NCBI GenBank assembly: GCA_903915225.1
Contig: CAIWSB010000089.1
Span: 69,835-127,032, forward strand
Reading direction: 5' to 3'
Origin: an uncultured Candidatus Woesearchaeota archaeon
GTDB lineage: Archaea > Nanobdellota > Nanobdellia > Woesearchaeales > B29-G15
Length of the DNA: 57,198 nucleotides
The position numbers were made by a program, and so were the translations under genes. The notes under the pieces were generated by a model. It searched no databases. It was not told where the DNA came from and saw only the letters and a program-made list of their open reading frames with translations. Position 1 is the first letter of the stretch; each line of letters opens with the position of its first letter. Below, in pieces: positions 32,330 to 41,955 of this stretch.

Positions 32330-34465
32330 TTAAGAAACGGAAGTTCCGTCTGACATGTCAATTGCCAATGTCTCTGAAGCGCTCTGCAATGGACCTTTGC
32401 CCTTTGAGTAAACCTGCTTACCATTGATAGATAACTCCGCCTCTTTGAACTCAGAAATGTTTACAATCTTTGCAGGTGTCTGAATGATTCCTTTAATCCC
32501 AACCGGCTCGCCTGGCTTTGATTTTGGCGCCAGCACCAGCTTCAAATCTTTCCCGCTCAATGCAGCCAGTAGCATGCCATCACTTTTCTCACCACGCAGC
32601 ACAGCTGGCTCAAGGTTTGCCACAACAACAATATGCTTTCCAACTAGTTCGTCAGCATTGAAATACCCGCGGAGCCCTGAAACAATCTGCCTTGTTTCAG
32701 TCCCAAGGCTAATTTTTTCAATGAAAAGCTTATTTGCGCTGGGATGCTCCCTCACCTCAAGAATCTCCGCCACCCGAAGGTCAATTTTAGAGAACGGATG
32801 CGCGGCCTGCTGCTGCCCGGAATGTTTTGCTCGCATGATGTCTGGGAAGTTATCCTCCATTTTGTTGAACATGTGTGCAGGTTCTAAAATCTTATCCCCT
32901 GGCTGAAGGGAAAGCTTACCCAGGTCTGCCCATTTGGGCTCCTTTAGCTGAAGCTGCTTTTGGATTTCTTCTGCAGACTTTGGCATGAAAGGGAAAAGGA
33001 GTATTGAAAGATCTTTCAGAAGGTTTGCCAATAAGTATAATGCAGTGTCCGCCACTTCTGGTCCAGACTTCCACGGCTCACTAGTTTGGAAGTACCAATT
33101 GCCAAGGCTTGAGAGCTCCATAATTTCACGCAATGCTTTCTTTAGCTCAATTGCCTCCATGGCCTCATCAATCCTGCCCAAAGAGAGTTTCCACTGCTCA
33201 AGGAACTTGTGTGCATCATTCGGTTTGCTTTCAGCTGGCTTTGGCAGCTCGCCATTCCTGAATCTCGCAATAAAAGAGAGTGTCCTGTAAACAAGGTTGC
33301 CCAGGTTTGCCACAAGCTCCCTGTTGTTCTTGTCCTTGAAATCCTGCCATGAGAATTCAGTATCAGCGCGCTCGGGGCGGTTGACCATCAGATAATATCT
33401 GTAAATATCTGCAGGTACTTTGCTCTCCATAGCATCATCCCCAAACACGCCGACGCCCTTGGATTTTGAGAACATTCCTCCTTCATAGTTGAGGTATTCG
33501 TTCACAGAAATCTCATCCAATAGTGTGTAATCATCTCCTGAACCGATGAGTGATGCGGGGAACAGAATTGTATGGAAGGGTATGTTATCTTTACCCATGA
33601 ACTGTACAAGCCGGACTTTGCTAGAGTTGAGCCACCAATCCTTCCATTCATTTAGGTTCTCTTTTGTGATACCAATGTAAGCAATCGGTGCATCAAACCA
33701 TGAGTAGAAAACCTTGCCCTCGAACCCTTTATAGGGCACAGGGATTCCCCACTGTAGATCTCTTGTTATGCAGCGCGGTAAAAGCCCCTCCTTGAGCCAA
33801 GCCTGGGTCATTGTCTTGGCATTTAGGCTCCATTTCTTTTCGCTCTTGGCAATCCATTCCCGGAGCTTTGGCTCAATTTTTGGGAGGTCTATAAATAGGT
33901 GCTTTGAGTTTTTGAAAACAGGTGTTCCTGAGCAGAGCTCACACCTTGGATTAACGAGCTGCTTTGGTTCCAGCAGCTTTCCGCATTTCTCGCACTGGTC
34001 GCCGCGCGCAGATGTGTAGCCACAGAATGGGCATTCCCCAAGAATGTAACGGTCTGATAAGAACCGTTTGCAGCTGGGGCACCAAGCCTGCTCCACCTCG
34101 CCCTCTTTTATGTAGCCATTCTTGGCCAGCTTCAAGAAAATATCCTGGGAAAGCTCTGCATTTTCCTTTGATGATGAGCGCCCCCAGCAGTCTGGTGAGC
34201 ACTCAAACCAGTCATATATTTTCTTGTGAATCTTGGCGTATTTGTCGCAAACTTCACGTGGCGTCAGGCTCTCTTTTATTGCCCTTGTTTCTGTGGTGGT
34301 GCCATGCTCATCTGTACCCAGCACGTATATTACCGGGATTTTTCTTAACCTAAGGTATCTAGTATATACATCTGCGCTCAGAACGCAAACCATGTTGCCC
34401 AGGTGCGGAACATTATTCACATAGGGCAATGCTGAAGTAACTAGTACCTTATTCTTTACCATCAT
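32330..34465 (-). CDS. metG: Methionyl-tRNA synthetase with C-terminal tRNA-binding domain
   Basis: Charges tRNA-Met in the cytoplasm. The HIGH motif is PHLGN (residues 20-24), the KMSKS loop is FSKSK (332-336). Two zinc knuckles are complete: C129, C132, C145, C148 and C158, C161, C175, C178. The anticodon-binding helices follow from about 390. Residues about 570-675 are the OB-fold tRNA-binding domain (FSKIDLRVAEILEVREHPSANKL, VVANLEPAVLRGEKSDGM), which some archaea encode as a separate protein. A GGAGGC sequence lies right before two consecutive ATG codons (34465 and 34462), and the second may be the true start. It overlaps the upstream unknown gene by 4 bases. Confidence 0.96.
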   Translation of the reverse strand: MMVKNKVLVTSALPYVNNVPHLGNMVCVLSADVYTRYLRLRKIPVIYVLGTDEHGTTTETRAIKESLTPREVCDKYAKIHKKIYDWFECSPDCWGRSSSKENAELSQDIFLKLAKNGYIKEGEVEQAWCPSCKRFLSDRYILGECPFCGYTSARGDQCEKCGKLLEPKQLVNPRCELCSGTPVFKNSKHLFIDLPKIEPKLREWIAKSEKKWSLNAKTMTQAWLKEGLLPRCITRDLQWGIPVPYKGFEGKVFYSWFDAPIAYIGITKENLNEWKDWWLNSSKVRLVQFMGKDNIPFHTILFPASLIGSGDDYTLLDEISVNEYLNYEGGMFSKSKGVGVFGDDAMESKVPADIYRYYLMVNRPERADTEFSWQDFKDKNNRELVANLGNLVYRTLSFIARFRNGELPKPAESKPNDAHKFLEQWKLSLGRIDEAMEAIELKKALREIMELSSLGNWYFQTSEPWKSGPEVADTALYLLANLLKDLSILLFPFMPKSAEEIQKQLQLKEPKWADLGKLSLQPGDKILEPAHMFNKMEDNFPDIMRAKHSGQQQAAHPFSKIDLRVAEILEVREHPSANKLFIEKISLGTETRQIVSGLRGYFNADELVGKHIVVVANLEPAVLRGEKSDGMLLAALSGKDLKLVLAPKSKPGEPVGIKGIIQTPAKIVNISEFKEAELSINGKQVYSKGKGPLQSASETLAIDMSDGTSVS

Positions 34466-35178
34466 GCCTCCAACTTAATTGTGCTTTTGTATTCTTTGCC
34501 ATCTGCAACCACTGTGCGCTTTATTTCTCCCTTACGCATTGCCCTTAAGCGGGCCTGCTCGGGATCATTCTCAAATTCTTTCGGAATTTTAATATCGTTA
34601 ATAATATATGTGTGATTCACTTCTGCACTCTTGACGTTCTCAGCTCCCGGTACATCAAAAAGGAATTCTTTGCACGCTGCGGCGCCCTCACTCCCTGGCA
34701 GTTCCAGCTTTGCAAAAGCCGGAATCATTTTCCCAATCTTCGGAGGCTTATCCTTTTTCAGTTTTAGAACGCGACCTTCTGAATCCTCTGCATTCAGTAT
34801 GAGGAAGCAATCATAAAACTCCTGGCAGAGCTTTTTGTAATTGGCAGAGCTGACTGTTGCGCCAATAATATATTTGTATGCTGAGACCCCTCTAACCTTT
34901 TCAACTGAGATTGGCTCAATGCCTAACCCGCTGAAAACATCCTTCACATCTTTTGCTGTGATGATGTTGCCGCTGAGGCTAACTTCACCCTTTGCGAGGC
35001 TTGCCAAATAAGTGTTGAATGAGTTTACATACTCAAAACCGCCGCTGAGCTTCACCTTGCTTGCAGAGCGCGCGATTTTCAATGGCTCTTTTTCAAACTC
35101 CCCAATACCATACCTTATAAAAGCCCTGTGTGTTGGGCCATCAATTTTTCCCTCTGCGACATTCTTTATGAAATTCAT
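34462..35178 (-). CDS. Unknown archaeal protein co-transcribed with metG
   Basis: 238 residues from the ATG at 35178. It is mixed alpha-beta, with no signal or membrane segment, and the pattern is not familiar. The first part (GPTHRAFIRYGIGEFEKEPLKI) and the later KKDKPPKIGKMIPAFAKLELPG region look conserved, and the C terminus is basic. The GTG at 35187 is rejected because it lies inside AAAGGTGGTT, which serves as ribosome-binding site for 35178. A TATA-like stretch (ATTTTAAATAATAC on the minus strand, about 35208-35221) lies upstream, inside the end of the PLP gene. The tight coupling to metG suggests a translation-linked role. Confidence 0.75.
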   Translation of the reverse strand: MNFIKNVAEGKIDGPTHRAFIRYGIGEFEKEPLKIARSASKVKLSGGFEYVNSFNTYLASLAKGEVSLSGNIITAKDVKDVFSGLGIEPISVEKVRGVSAYKYIIGATVSSANYKKLCQEFYDCFLILNAEDSEGRVLKLKKDKPPKIGKMIPAFAKLELPGSEGAAACKEFLFDVPGAENVKSAEVNHTYIINDIKIPKEFENDPEQARLRAMRKGEIKRTVVADGKEYKSTIKLEA

Positions 35179-35215
35179 TGCAACCACCTTTTGGGTGTTT
35201 AGCTGCCCGTATTAT

Positions 35216-36028
35216 TTAAAATTTCCCTTTTTCTGGTGGAGAAAGGCGCTTGATCTCAATTGATACTGCCTTTTCATTGACCCGGTGATACCTCGGACAG
35301 AGCATAAAGGGGAGTTTGTTTGCAGCGCAAAATTCCAACAGGGGCTTTGGCTGCCCTTTGATGACAAGGTCAATGCCGCGCGATGAAGGGTGAGCGATCT
35401 CACCGTAGCGGGCCAGCATGACCATTATTTCATTTCTTATCTGTTTGAAGAACTGCCATCTCTTGCCCAGGTTTTTTACTGCCTTTGTTAGGGCTTCATT
35501 GAAAGCTTCTGGGAAATTGCACAGCGTAAGCAGGGGTGTTTCAATTTTTGAGTTTGAGCAAACCATTCCCCCAAAGCCAACTTCCAGCGGCTTATGCAGG
35601 CCGAAGCTACACACTGCATAGTCAAAGCCCTTGAACTCTAGGCCGATGGAGCTGCTGATGTCCCCAATGACCAGAGCGCCTGCTTTCTTTGCCAGCTTTG
35701 CAATTTCCTCAACAGGTTCCTCAACAAAATAGCCCCCAAATATGGAGTAAAGCAGTACTGAATTTTTCCCCAGCTTTGCCTTGAGGTCCTTCAAATCCAA
35801 GAGTGCCCAATTGGTTTCGACTGTCTTTACGGTCATTCCAAGCAATTGAGGGTAATGCTTATATGAATACCAACCTCCGTCTTTTGGAATAAGCACTTCT
35901 GTTTTTCCCCAAAGCTTGCACTGGTGCAATGCCACCAATATTGCATGGTTCCCTGAACAGGTTAAGGCAATGTTCTTCATTCCAGCCAGCTTGGCAAGCC
36001 TAGTCATTAGCTTTTCATCCATGCCCAA
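35216..36028 (-). CDS. Short PLP-dependent enzyme of the aspartate aminotransferase fold
   Basis: 270 residues. The PLP pattern is present: an N-terminal TCSGNHAILVALHQ helix (PLP phosphate-binding), ALVIGDISSSIG with the pyridine-binding aspartate, and CSFGLHKPLEVGFGGMV with a lysine expected to form the Schiff base. This is the DegT/SHMT/cysteine-desulfurase region of the fold. The protein is about 100 residues shorter than typical, with a reduced C-terminal small domain, so activity should be checked. The neighbours give no clear hint of a substrate. A TATA-like box (CCTTTATTAC on the minus strand, about 36044-36054) suggests leaderless expression, divergent from the pilus operon. Confidence 0.75.
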   Translation of the reverse strand: MGMDEKLMTRLAKLAGMKNIALTCSGNHAILVALHQCKLWGKTEVLIPKDGGWYSYKHYPQLLGMTVKTVETNWALLDLKDLKAKLGKNSVLLYSIFGGYFVEEPVEEIAKLAKKAGALVIGDISSSIGLEFKGFDYAVCSFGLHKPLEVGFGGMVCSNSKIETPLLTLCNFPEAFNEALTKAVKNLGKRWQFFKQIRNEIMVMLARYGEIAHPSSRGIDLVIKGQPKPLLEFCAANKLPFMLCPRYHRVNEKAVSIEIKRLSPPEKGKF

Positions 36029-36127
36029 TTATTGGAAAGCAGAGAGTAATAAAGGTTTCTGTGTAGATTCAAGTTCTTCAATCTCCGATGGAACTTTTAG
36101 TTTAACCCTTCTAAAGTAATTAACAAA

Positions 36128-36138
36128 GTTTATTAATT
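36128..36138 (+). promoter_or_regulatory. TATA-like promoter of the pilus operon
   Basis: GTTTATTAATT lies about 27 bases before the ATG at 36162, so transcription would begin at or next to the start codon. Confidence 0.5.
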
Positions 36139-36161
36139 GTTCAGGATGAAAATATACCCAG

Positions 36162-38666
36162 ATGCCCCTCGAAAAGGAGTACATCACCACGGAGGCTGAT
36201 CGTCTCCTGGCTTTGTTGCAACAAAGGAGAGAGATTTCTATAGAGGAAGCTGCAAAGGTGCTCACCATGTCTGTAAGGACAGTTGAGAGTTACGCCAATT
36301 TTTTTGAGGAGGAGGGGCTAATAGGCATCAACTACAAGTTCACAACACCATTTCTGACAATAAAAGAAGTCAAGACCACTGCGCCAGAAATTAAGTTCAC
36401 CCTTGAACCAGAAAAAAAGAGCGTAGGGGGAATATTCCTCCGGCGCATTGGTGAGGACTTTAACATACTCAAGTTAAAGCTAAGGAGTGGCGAGCTGTAT
36501 CTTCTAAAAGAAAAGTATCCTGAGATGATTAAGAATCTTAGGGAAATCCTTAAGGGCTCTGAGTCTGGACTTAGTGTCAAGAATACCAATGAGCTCCAGT
36601 TCAAATTAAATGAGGTTAACGTAAAGCTCGATGAGGCAATCAGAAGCCTCAATGAGGATAAGGCAGATGTGGCCCGCTCTAATTTCTTTTTCATTGAACA
36701 GGAACTAGCGCGGGTATTTGAGCAGATGCAGGGTGGCACGCCTGCAGCCTCGGCACTTTCACTGCCAGAACCTACAAGGGTTGGTTCTGACTTAAGCCCG
36801 CTGATTGAAGAGATAAAGGCGGCAGCAGGGCGTGGCGACTTTGAAAAAGGGGAGAGGCTTCTCAAGCAGCTCCAGCAGGCATACAAGTCCATGCCCCAGG
36901 AGTACCGCGAAAGAGAAGAGAGGATGAAGCAGGACCTGGAAGTGCTTGAGAGGGACTTTTCAATAGGGCAGGCGGACCACCTCTCCAAGGAAATGGAAGA
37001 CAAGAGCACAAGGATCCATCATTTCCTGGCCATTGCCAACAAGGCCCTGGAGCGTGGCCAGCTTAGTGAGGCAATAGTGCAATTCAATAGGATAAAAGAG
37101 CTATACCTTGGCCTTCCGAAGGGTTTTGTGCAGGAGAGGATTGGCCTGAACAGGGAGATAATCGGGCTTTTCAGAAGCATAAGCGCTGCCCGCAGCGCCA
37201 CACTGGATGACAGCTTTGTCACAATCTCTACAAATATGGAGCAAAAGCTCACAGAGATTCGTGAGCATCTAGCCCAGAACAAGTTTAATGATGCAATCCA
37301 GGCCTACAATGAGGCAGTTGAGTTGTTTGGCAAGCTCCCGGACATTAAAGCACCTGTAAAAAACAATCTAAAAAATTACCTCCTGCTTATTTTTGAAAGG
37401 CTCTCTGCTGCCAAGGAGGAATTTTTCGCCAAAAACCTAAAGGATATTATTGCTGAGATTTACCGCGAACTGGGCAGGGCAGTGATGTGCCTTGAACACA
37501 AGGATTTCAAGACTGCCAACCTGCACTACGCTGCAGCCTTGACAACTTACAAAACAATCCCAAGGGGTTACACAGAATCACTGCTGCCAGTGCATGAGCG
37601 ACTAATGGAGTTCTATCAGAGATTCTCCCTGGGGCTTGAGCAGGAGAGCAGCAGTGAATTCCAGGCAATCAGCGCAGAGATAAACAGTGAGATAGAAAGA
37701 CTTACGAAGCTCATCCAGGGTAAGGCGTATGAAGAGTCATTGGGGCTTTACCAGAGAATAATGATAATGTACAACAGGCTCCCGGGCGGGTTCATTAAGG
37801 AGAAAGCCGCCATGAGGAAGCAACTCACTGTACTCTCGCACAGCATTACTGGCGAGATAGATGACATTGTCCTCAAGGGCGTGCCCCCCGATGTCAGGGA
37901 AACATACCATGAGCTGCTGCGCTACATTGCCCTATTCTATATGCATGTGGAGAGCCACCGCCTCAACCTTGTGAGTATTGATTACCGCCAGATAAGGCGC
38001 CTCGTTGACAGGCTGCCCTATGGGCTAATCACTGGCTCCAAGCTTATTTCCAAGGAACTCAAGGAAATTTCTGGCGAGGTTGACGTTATAGGCCAGGTTA
38101 AGCAGCTCGCGCAGCTGGTCGAGCTGGGATACAGCACAAAGTCAAAGGAGCTTTTTGCCACAATAATTTCCAAAATAGATAGACTCGACAAAACAAAGCC
38201 AGAAGTGAGGGGCCTATATGAATACGTTAAAGGTATAATGGTAAAGAAACCCAAAAAGGTTGTTCTGCTGCCAAATAAGGATGTGCTTCAAACTGAACTG
38301 CCCAGAGTTGAGCCATTGAAAAAACCAGAGGTTGCAAAACCCACTGTGCAAAAAGAGGGTGCTATACCGAGGATACAACCACTCACGGGGAATGAGGAGC
38401 AGGACCTTATAAGGATTGCCAGCAGGGGGCAGGTTGGCCAGGCCTCTGTTGAGTTTGAAAAGCTCAAGGGTGTGCTGCAGCGTGATATCATTGCAACAAT
38501 AACTTCAAGAAAACGGGAAATGGTAATCAACAATAAAATCAGCATGGCCCGGATGTTCTTGGAGTTTGGAAAGAAAGAACGCGCGCAGGAGTTACTGCGC
38601 GAGGCGCTGCTGCTGGATCCAGACAATAAGCCTGCCAAGATGCTACAGGCACTGGTGGGAGCATGA
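36162..38666 (+). CDS. HTH protein with six strict 74-residue helical repeats, first gene of the pilus operon
   Basis: 834 residues. Residues about 10-60 are a winged-helix or HTH domain (ISIEEAAKVLTMSVRTVESYANFFEEEGLIG). A beta-rich linker leads to a long all-helical region in which the motif Y/L..(L/I/M)P.GF/Y recurs at P245, P319, P393, P467, P541 and P619. The first five intervals are exactly 74 residues. Each repeat is two or three amphipathic helices, like a TPR or HEAT relative. The last part has Pro/Lys linkers and a TPR-like ending (KKERAQELLREALLLDPDNKPAKML). It overlaps the ATPase gene by 4 bases. It may be a cytoplasmic scaffold or regulator of pilus assembly. Confidence 0.7.
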   Translation: MPLEKEYITTEADRLLALLQQRREISIEEAAKVLTMSVRTVESYANFFEEEGLIGINYKFTTPFLTIKEVKTTAPEIKFTLEPEKKSVGGIFLRRIGEDFNILKLKLRSGELYLLKEKYPEMIKNLREILKGSESGLSVKNTNELQFKLNEVNVKLDEAIRSLNEDKADVARSNFFFIEQELARVFEQMQGGTPAASALSLPEPTRVGSDLSPLIEEIKAAAGRGDFEKGERLLKQLQQAYKSMPQEYREREERMKQDLEVLERDFSIGQADHLSKEMEDKSTRIHHFLAIANKALERGQLSEAIVQFNRIKELYLGLPKGFVQERIGLNREIIGLFRSISAARSATLDDSFVTISTNMEQKLTEIREHLAQNKFNDAIQAYNEAVELFGKLPDIKAPVKNNLKNYLLLIFERLSAAKEEFFAKNLKDIIAEIYRELGRAVMCLEHKDFKTANLHYAAALTTYKTIPRGYTESLLPVHERLMEFYQRFSLGLEQESSSEFQAISAEINSEIERLTKLIQGKAYEESLGLYQRIMIMYNRLPGGFIKEKAAMRKQLTVLSHSITGEIDDIVLKGVPPDVRETYHELLRYIALFYMHVESHRLNLVSIDYRQIRRLVDRLPYGLITGSKLISKELKEISGEVDVIGQVKQLAQLVELGYSTKSKELFATIISKIDRLDKTKPEVRGLYEYVKGIMVKKPKKVVLLPNKDVLQTELPRVEPLKKPEVAKPTVQKEGAIPRIQPLTGNEEQDLIRIASRGQVGQASVEFEKLKGVLQRDIIATITSRKREMVINNKISMARMFLEFGKKERAQELLREALLLDPDNKPAKMLQALVGA

Positions 38667-40108
38667 AGCGCAGAATTGAGGACTTGGACTCATACCAGGT
38701 AAAAGTTGGAGATACGGTTGTCAACATTGAGATTTTCCTGGAGGAGGAAGAGGTTGTGCCAACATACAACATTTCAATCCTCAACATTAGCACCACAACC
38801 CAAATTATCCTAAAGAAAATAAGGGATGAGATTGTTACAAAGGTTTCATTATCCCCTTCTGGGTTGGCTGAAGGCGGCGAGAAAATAAAGGAAGTGTTCA
38901 TCCGCGAGGTGAACACGTTAATCAAGAAATATTTCCCAAACATAGACCCTTCTACCAATGCTTTGCTCGTCAACCACATTATCCGCGAGTACATAGGTCT
39001 TGGTGACCTGGAAATTCTTGTGCGGGACTCACAGCTGGAGGAGATTGTCATCAACAACTCCAAGGAGCCAGTCTGGGTGTTCCACAGAAAGCACGGTTGG
39101 TTGAAGACAAACATTGAAGTGCCATCTGAAAAGAGGATTAGGCATTACATTACCCTTATTGCACGTGAAGCCGGCAGGGACATAACACTGCTCAAGCCAT
39201 TACTAGATGCCTCGCTGGAATCTGGAGATCGTGTCAACGCCACCTTGTTTCCCATCTCATCCAAGGGCAACACGCTCACAATCAGAAAATTCAGGGAGCG
39301 CCCCTGGTCAATTGTGGACTTTATCCAGTCAAAAACAGTTAACATTGAGGGGGCTGCCCTAATATGGCTTGCTATTGAGACCGAGCTATCAACAATTATT
39401 TCAGGAGGCACAGCCTCTGGTAAAACATCCATGCTAAACGCAGTCTCAAACTTTTTCCCACCTAATCAGAGGATTGTATCAATTGAAGACACCAGGGAAT
39501 TAACGTTGCCAAACACGCTTCACTGGATCCCCATGGAGACCAGGCTGCCCAACCCGGAGGGGAAGGGCGAGATTACAATGCTTGACCTAATCGTAAACTC
39601 ACTCAGAATGAGGCCAGACAGGATTATCATGGGTGAGATAAGGAGACAGAAGGAAGCAGAGGTTCTCTTTGAGGCAATGCACACCGGACATTCTGTTTAC
39701 GCAACCCTCCACGCCAACGATGTCGATGAGACAATTGCCCGGCTCACAAACCCGCCAATAAATGTGCCCAAGGCACTGCTGAGTGCAGTCTCAATGGTTG
39801 TGGTAATGAATAGGAACCGGCGCACAACGAGGAGGCGTGTGCTGCAGATTGCAGAAATAACCAACACAGGGGATGCGAGAGTGCTTATGCAGTATGAGTT
39901 TGCCCGGGATGAACTTTTCACTGTGAATAAACCTGAAAGGATTTTCAGCACCCTAAAGACATTCAACGGCATGGAGAGGGCGGATGTGGAGAGAGACTTG
40001 AGGAATAAGGAGTTTATCCTTAAGCAGCTCTGCGACAAGGGTGTTAAGGACGTGCACTCCATAGGGCACGTTTTGGCAAATTACTATTTCAAAAGAATTC
40101 ATGGTTAA
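38663..40108 (+). CDS. Type II/IV secretion ATPase (TadA/FlaI family)
   Basis: The motor ATPase of an archaeal type IV pilus or archaellum-like system. Of 481 residues, the first 140 are the N-terminal domain, then the RecA-like core: Walker A GGTASGKT (about 248-255), the aspartate box IEDTRELTLP, Walker B IIMGEIRR (about 322-328) and the histidine box TGHSVYATLHAN (about 341-352). All catalytic motifs are intact. It lies between the helical-repeat gene and two F-domain membrane proteins with overlap or 2-base spacing, so the set is one operon. Confidence 0.95.
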   Translation: MKRRIEDLDSYQVKVGDTVVNIEIFLEEEEVVPTYNISILNISTTTQIILKKIRDEIVTKVSLSPSGLAEGGEKIKEVFIREVNTLIKKYFPNIDPSTNALLVNHIIREYIGLGDLEILVRDSQLEEIVINNSKEPVWVFHRKHGWLKTNIEVPSEKRIRHYITLIAREAGRDITLLKPLLDASLESGDRVNATLFPISSKGNTLTIRKFRERPWSIVDFIQSKTVNIEGAALIWLAIETELSTIISGGTASGKTSMLNAVSNFFPPNQRIVSIEDTRELTLPNTLHWIPMETRLPNPEGKGEITMLDLIVNSLRMRPDRIIMGEIRRQKEAEVLFEAMHTGHSVYATLHANDVDETIARLTNPPINVPKALLSAVSMVVVMNRNRRTTRRRVLQIAEITNTGDARVLMQYEFARDELFTVNKPERIFSTLKTFNGMERADVERDLRNKEFILKQLCDKGVKDVHSIGHVLANYYFKRIHG

Positions 40109-40110
40109 AC

Positions 40111-40920
40111 ATGGGGCTTGTTACTTATCTGGTGAGGGCCAATCCTTGGCTGGTGAAAGACCTTAAGATTGCTCATATTAGGAAGAGCCCTGAAGAATTC
40201 ATGAAGCAGGCGGTTTTCACAGCCACTATTTTAGGGATTGTCACCGGTCTTGTGGCATTGCTGTTCGTCACGAGGTTTGCGCTGAATTTTAGCATCGTTC
40301 TTGTGGCTGCTTTTTTGGGGTTTGTTGTTTCATTCATGTTCGTCCTCCAATCCCCAAAGGGAACCATTAGGAGAAGGGAGCGTGAGATTAACCAAGAGAT
40401 TTTGTTTGCCGGACGCTACCTGCTGGTAAAGTTGGAGTCGGGCATGCCCCTCTTCAATGTACTAATTGAGATTTCCAATAGCTATGGTGTTGCTGCAAAA
40501 TACTTCAAGGAAATTGTTGATGACATTGAAACAGGCTCAACACTGGAAGAGGCGCTTGAAAAGGCCCGCGAATACAGTGCCTCAAAAAAGTTCCAGCGGA
40601 TATTATGGCAAATTGTGGCTTCATTGAAGACAGGCATGGAGATATCCTCCAGCCTCAAGGCAACCCTCCATGACATCACCGAGCAGCAGATAATCGAAAT
40701 AAAGAGCTACGGCAGGACTTTAAACTCGCTTATGCTGTTCTACATGATTGTGGGGTGCGTGCTCCCCAGCTTGGGGTTTGCGCTGTTCACAATTTTCAGC
40801 AGTTTCCTATCACTCACAATTAGCCCAGGGATTGTGTTTGTGCTGATATTTGTGCTTGCTGTTATCCAAACTGCATTCATTATACTTATCAAAGCCTCAA
40901 GGCCAATGGTGAACTTGTAA
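40111..40920 (+). CDS. FlaJ/TadC-like membrane platform protein, first
   Basis: 269 residues. Two membrane segments near residues 33-75 are followed by the cytoplasmic T2SSF helix bundle (EINQEILFAGRYLLVKLESGMPLFNVLIEIS, then FKEIVDDIETGSTLEEALEKA) and two further membrane segments (about 200-260). It contains one F domain, where bacterial and some archaeal proteins have two. Together with the next gene it would make a heterodimeric platform, the pattern known for TadB-TadC. It starts 2 bases after the ATPase stop. Confidence 0.9.
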   Translation: MGLVTYLVRANPWLVKDLKIAHIRKSPEEFMKQAVFTATILGIVTGLVALLFVTRFALNFSIVLVAAFLGFVVSFMFVLQSPKGTIRRREREINQEILFAGRYLLVKLESGMPLFNVLIEISNSYGVAAKYFKEIVDDIETGSTLEEALEKAREYSASKKFQRILWQIVASLKTGMEISSSLKATLHDITEQQIIEIKSYGRTLNSLMLFYMIVGCVLPSLGFALFTIFSSFLSLTISPGIVFVLIFVLAVIQTAFIILIKASRPMVNL

Positions 40921-41955
40921 ATGCCGCAGAAAATAATATTCCTCGAAGAATTCGGTAAGGCTTTTATTCCCAAGAGATTCAGGCCGAAAATGGGTGAGTA
41001 CCTCATGAAAGCGGGGTACACAGAGGTCCCTTACAAACTCTATGGGGTATTCTTCTACCTCAGCCTTCTCATTACTGGAGGAATTTTCATCACACTAGTA
41101 AATCCCCAGATGAGATATATGCCACTGTTTAAGGTACTGGTCTTGTCTTTCCTTTCCTGGGCAGGCATCCAGCTCTTTGTTGTCTTCTTTATAGGCCTAA
41201 TCTATTATATTTACATGGAGCAAAAAATCTACATGCGCACCCAGAAGATGGAGGATGTGCTTGAGGATTTTCTCCACCTAGTCTCAGAAAACCTTAAGGG
41301 GGGCTTAACACTTGAGGAGGCACTCTGGGATGCTGTTCGTCCGGAGTTCGGGGTTCTTTCAAATGAGATTAAGCTGACTGCAAAGAAGGTAATGACTGGT
41401 GAGGATGTGCCAGATGCCCTCACTGACTTTATGATGAAATACAATTCGCCAATGCTCACACGCTCATTCAACCTCATAGTGCAGAGTATCTCAGGCGGAG
41501 GCAAGCTCTCTGACATAATTGATAAGGTTATCCGAAACATCATTGAAACCAAGCGGTTGAAGAAGGAGATGGGGGCAACCAATCTAACATATGTAATCTT
41601 TATTTCTTTCGTAGTTGTGGTTGTCACGCCGGCCTTGTTCACTTTGTCCAACCAGTTCCTGAGGATCCTCGGGCTTTTCTCTGTTGCCAGCACAGGGACG
41701 ATGGTAGCCTCAAGCAATTTTCCGCTCAGCTTTGGCGCAGTGAGCATTGACCCCTCATTATTCAAGAAGTTTTCAATATATGCCATTGGCACAATCTCTG
41801 TATTCGCTTCAATGATCATCTCAATAATACGCAGAGGCAGCATAAGGGCAGGGATTAGGCTAATTCCAATCTACCTGATTGCCTCTTTTGTAATGTATGC
41901 ATTGATATCCCAGATAGCTCAGACGGTGATTGGGGCATATTTCGGACTTCAGTAG
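40921..41955 (+). CDS. FlaJ/TadC-like membrane platform protein, second
   Basis: 344 residues. It begins directly after the stop codon of the preceding gene. Two membrane segments (about 42-105) are followed by the F domain (MEDVLEDFLHLVSENLKGGLTLEEALWDA ... FNLIVQSISGGGKLSDIIDKV) and about three more membrane segments toward the end. This is the second half of the heterodimeric platform. The 3' end overlaps the convergent coiled-coil glycosyltransferase gene by 7 bases, which marks the end of the pilus operon and the start of the radical SAM cluster. Confidence 0.9.
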   Translation: MPQKIIFLEEFGKAFIPKRFRPKMGEYLMKAGYTEVPYKLYGVFFYLSLLITGGIFITLVNPQMRYMPLFKVLVLSFLSWAGIQLFVVFFIGLIYYIYMEQKIYMRTQKMEDVLEDFLHLVSENLKGGLTLEEALWDAVRPEFGVLSNEIKLTAKKVMTGEDVPDALTDFMMKYNSPMLTRSFNLIVQSISGGGKLSDIIDKVIRNIIETKRLKKEMGATNLTYVIFISFVVVVVTPALFTLSNQFLRILGLFSVASTGTMVASSNFPLSFGAVSIDPSLFKKFSIYAIGTISVFASMIISIIRRGSIRAGIRLIPIYLIASFVMYALISQIAQTVIGAYFGLQ

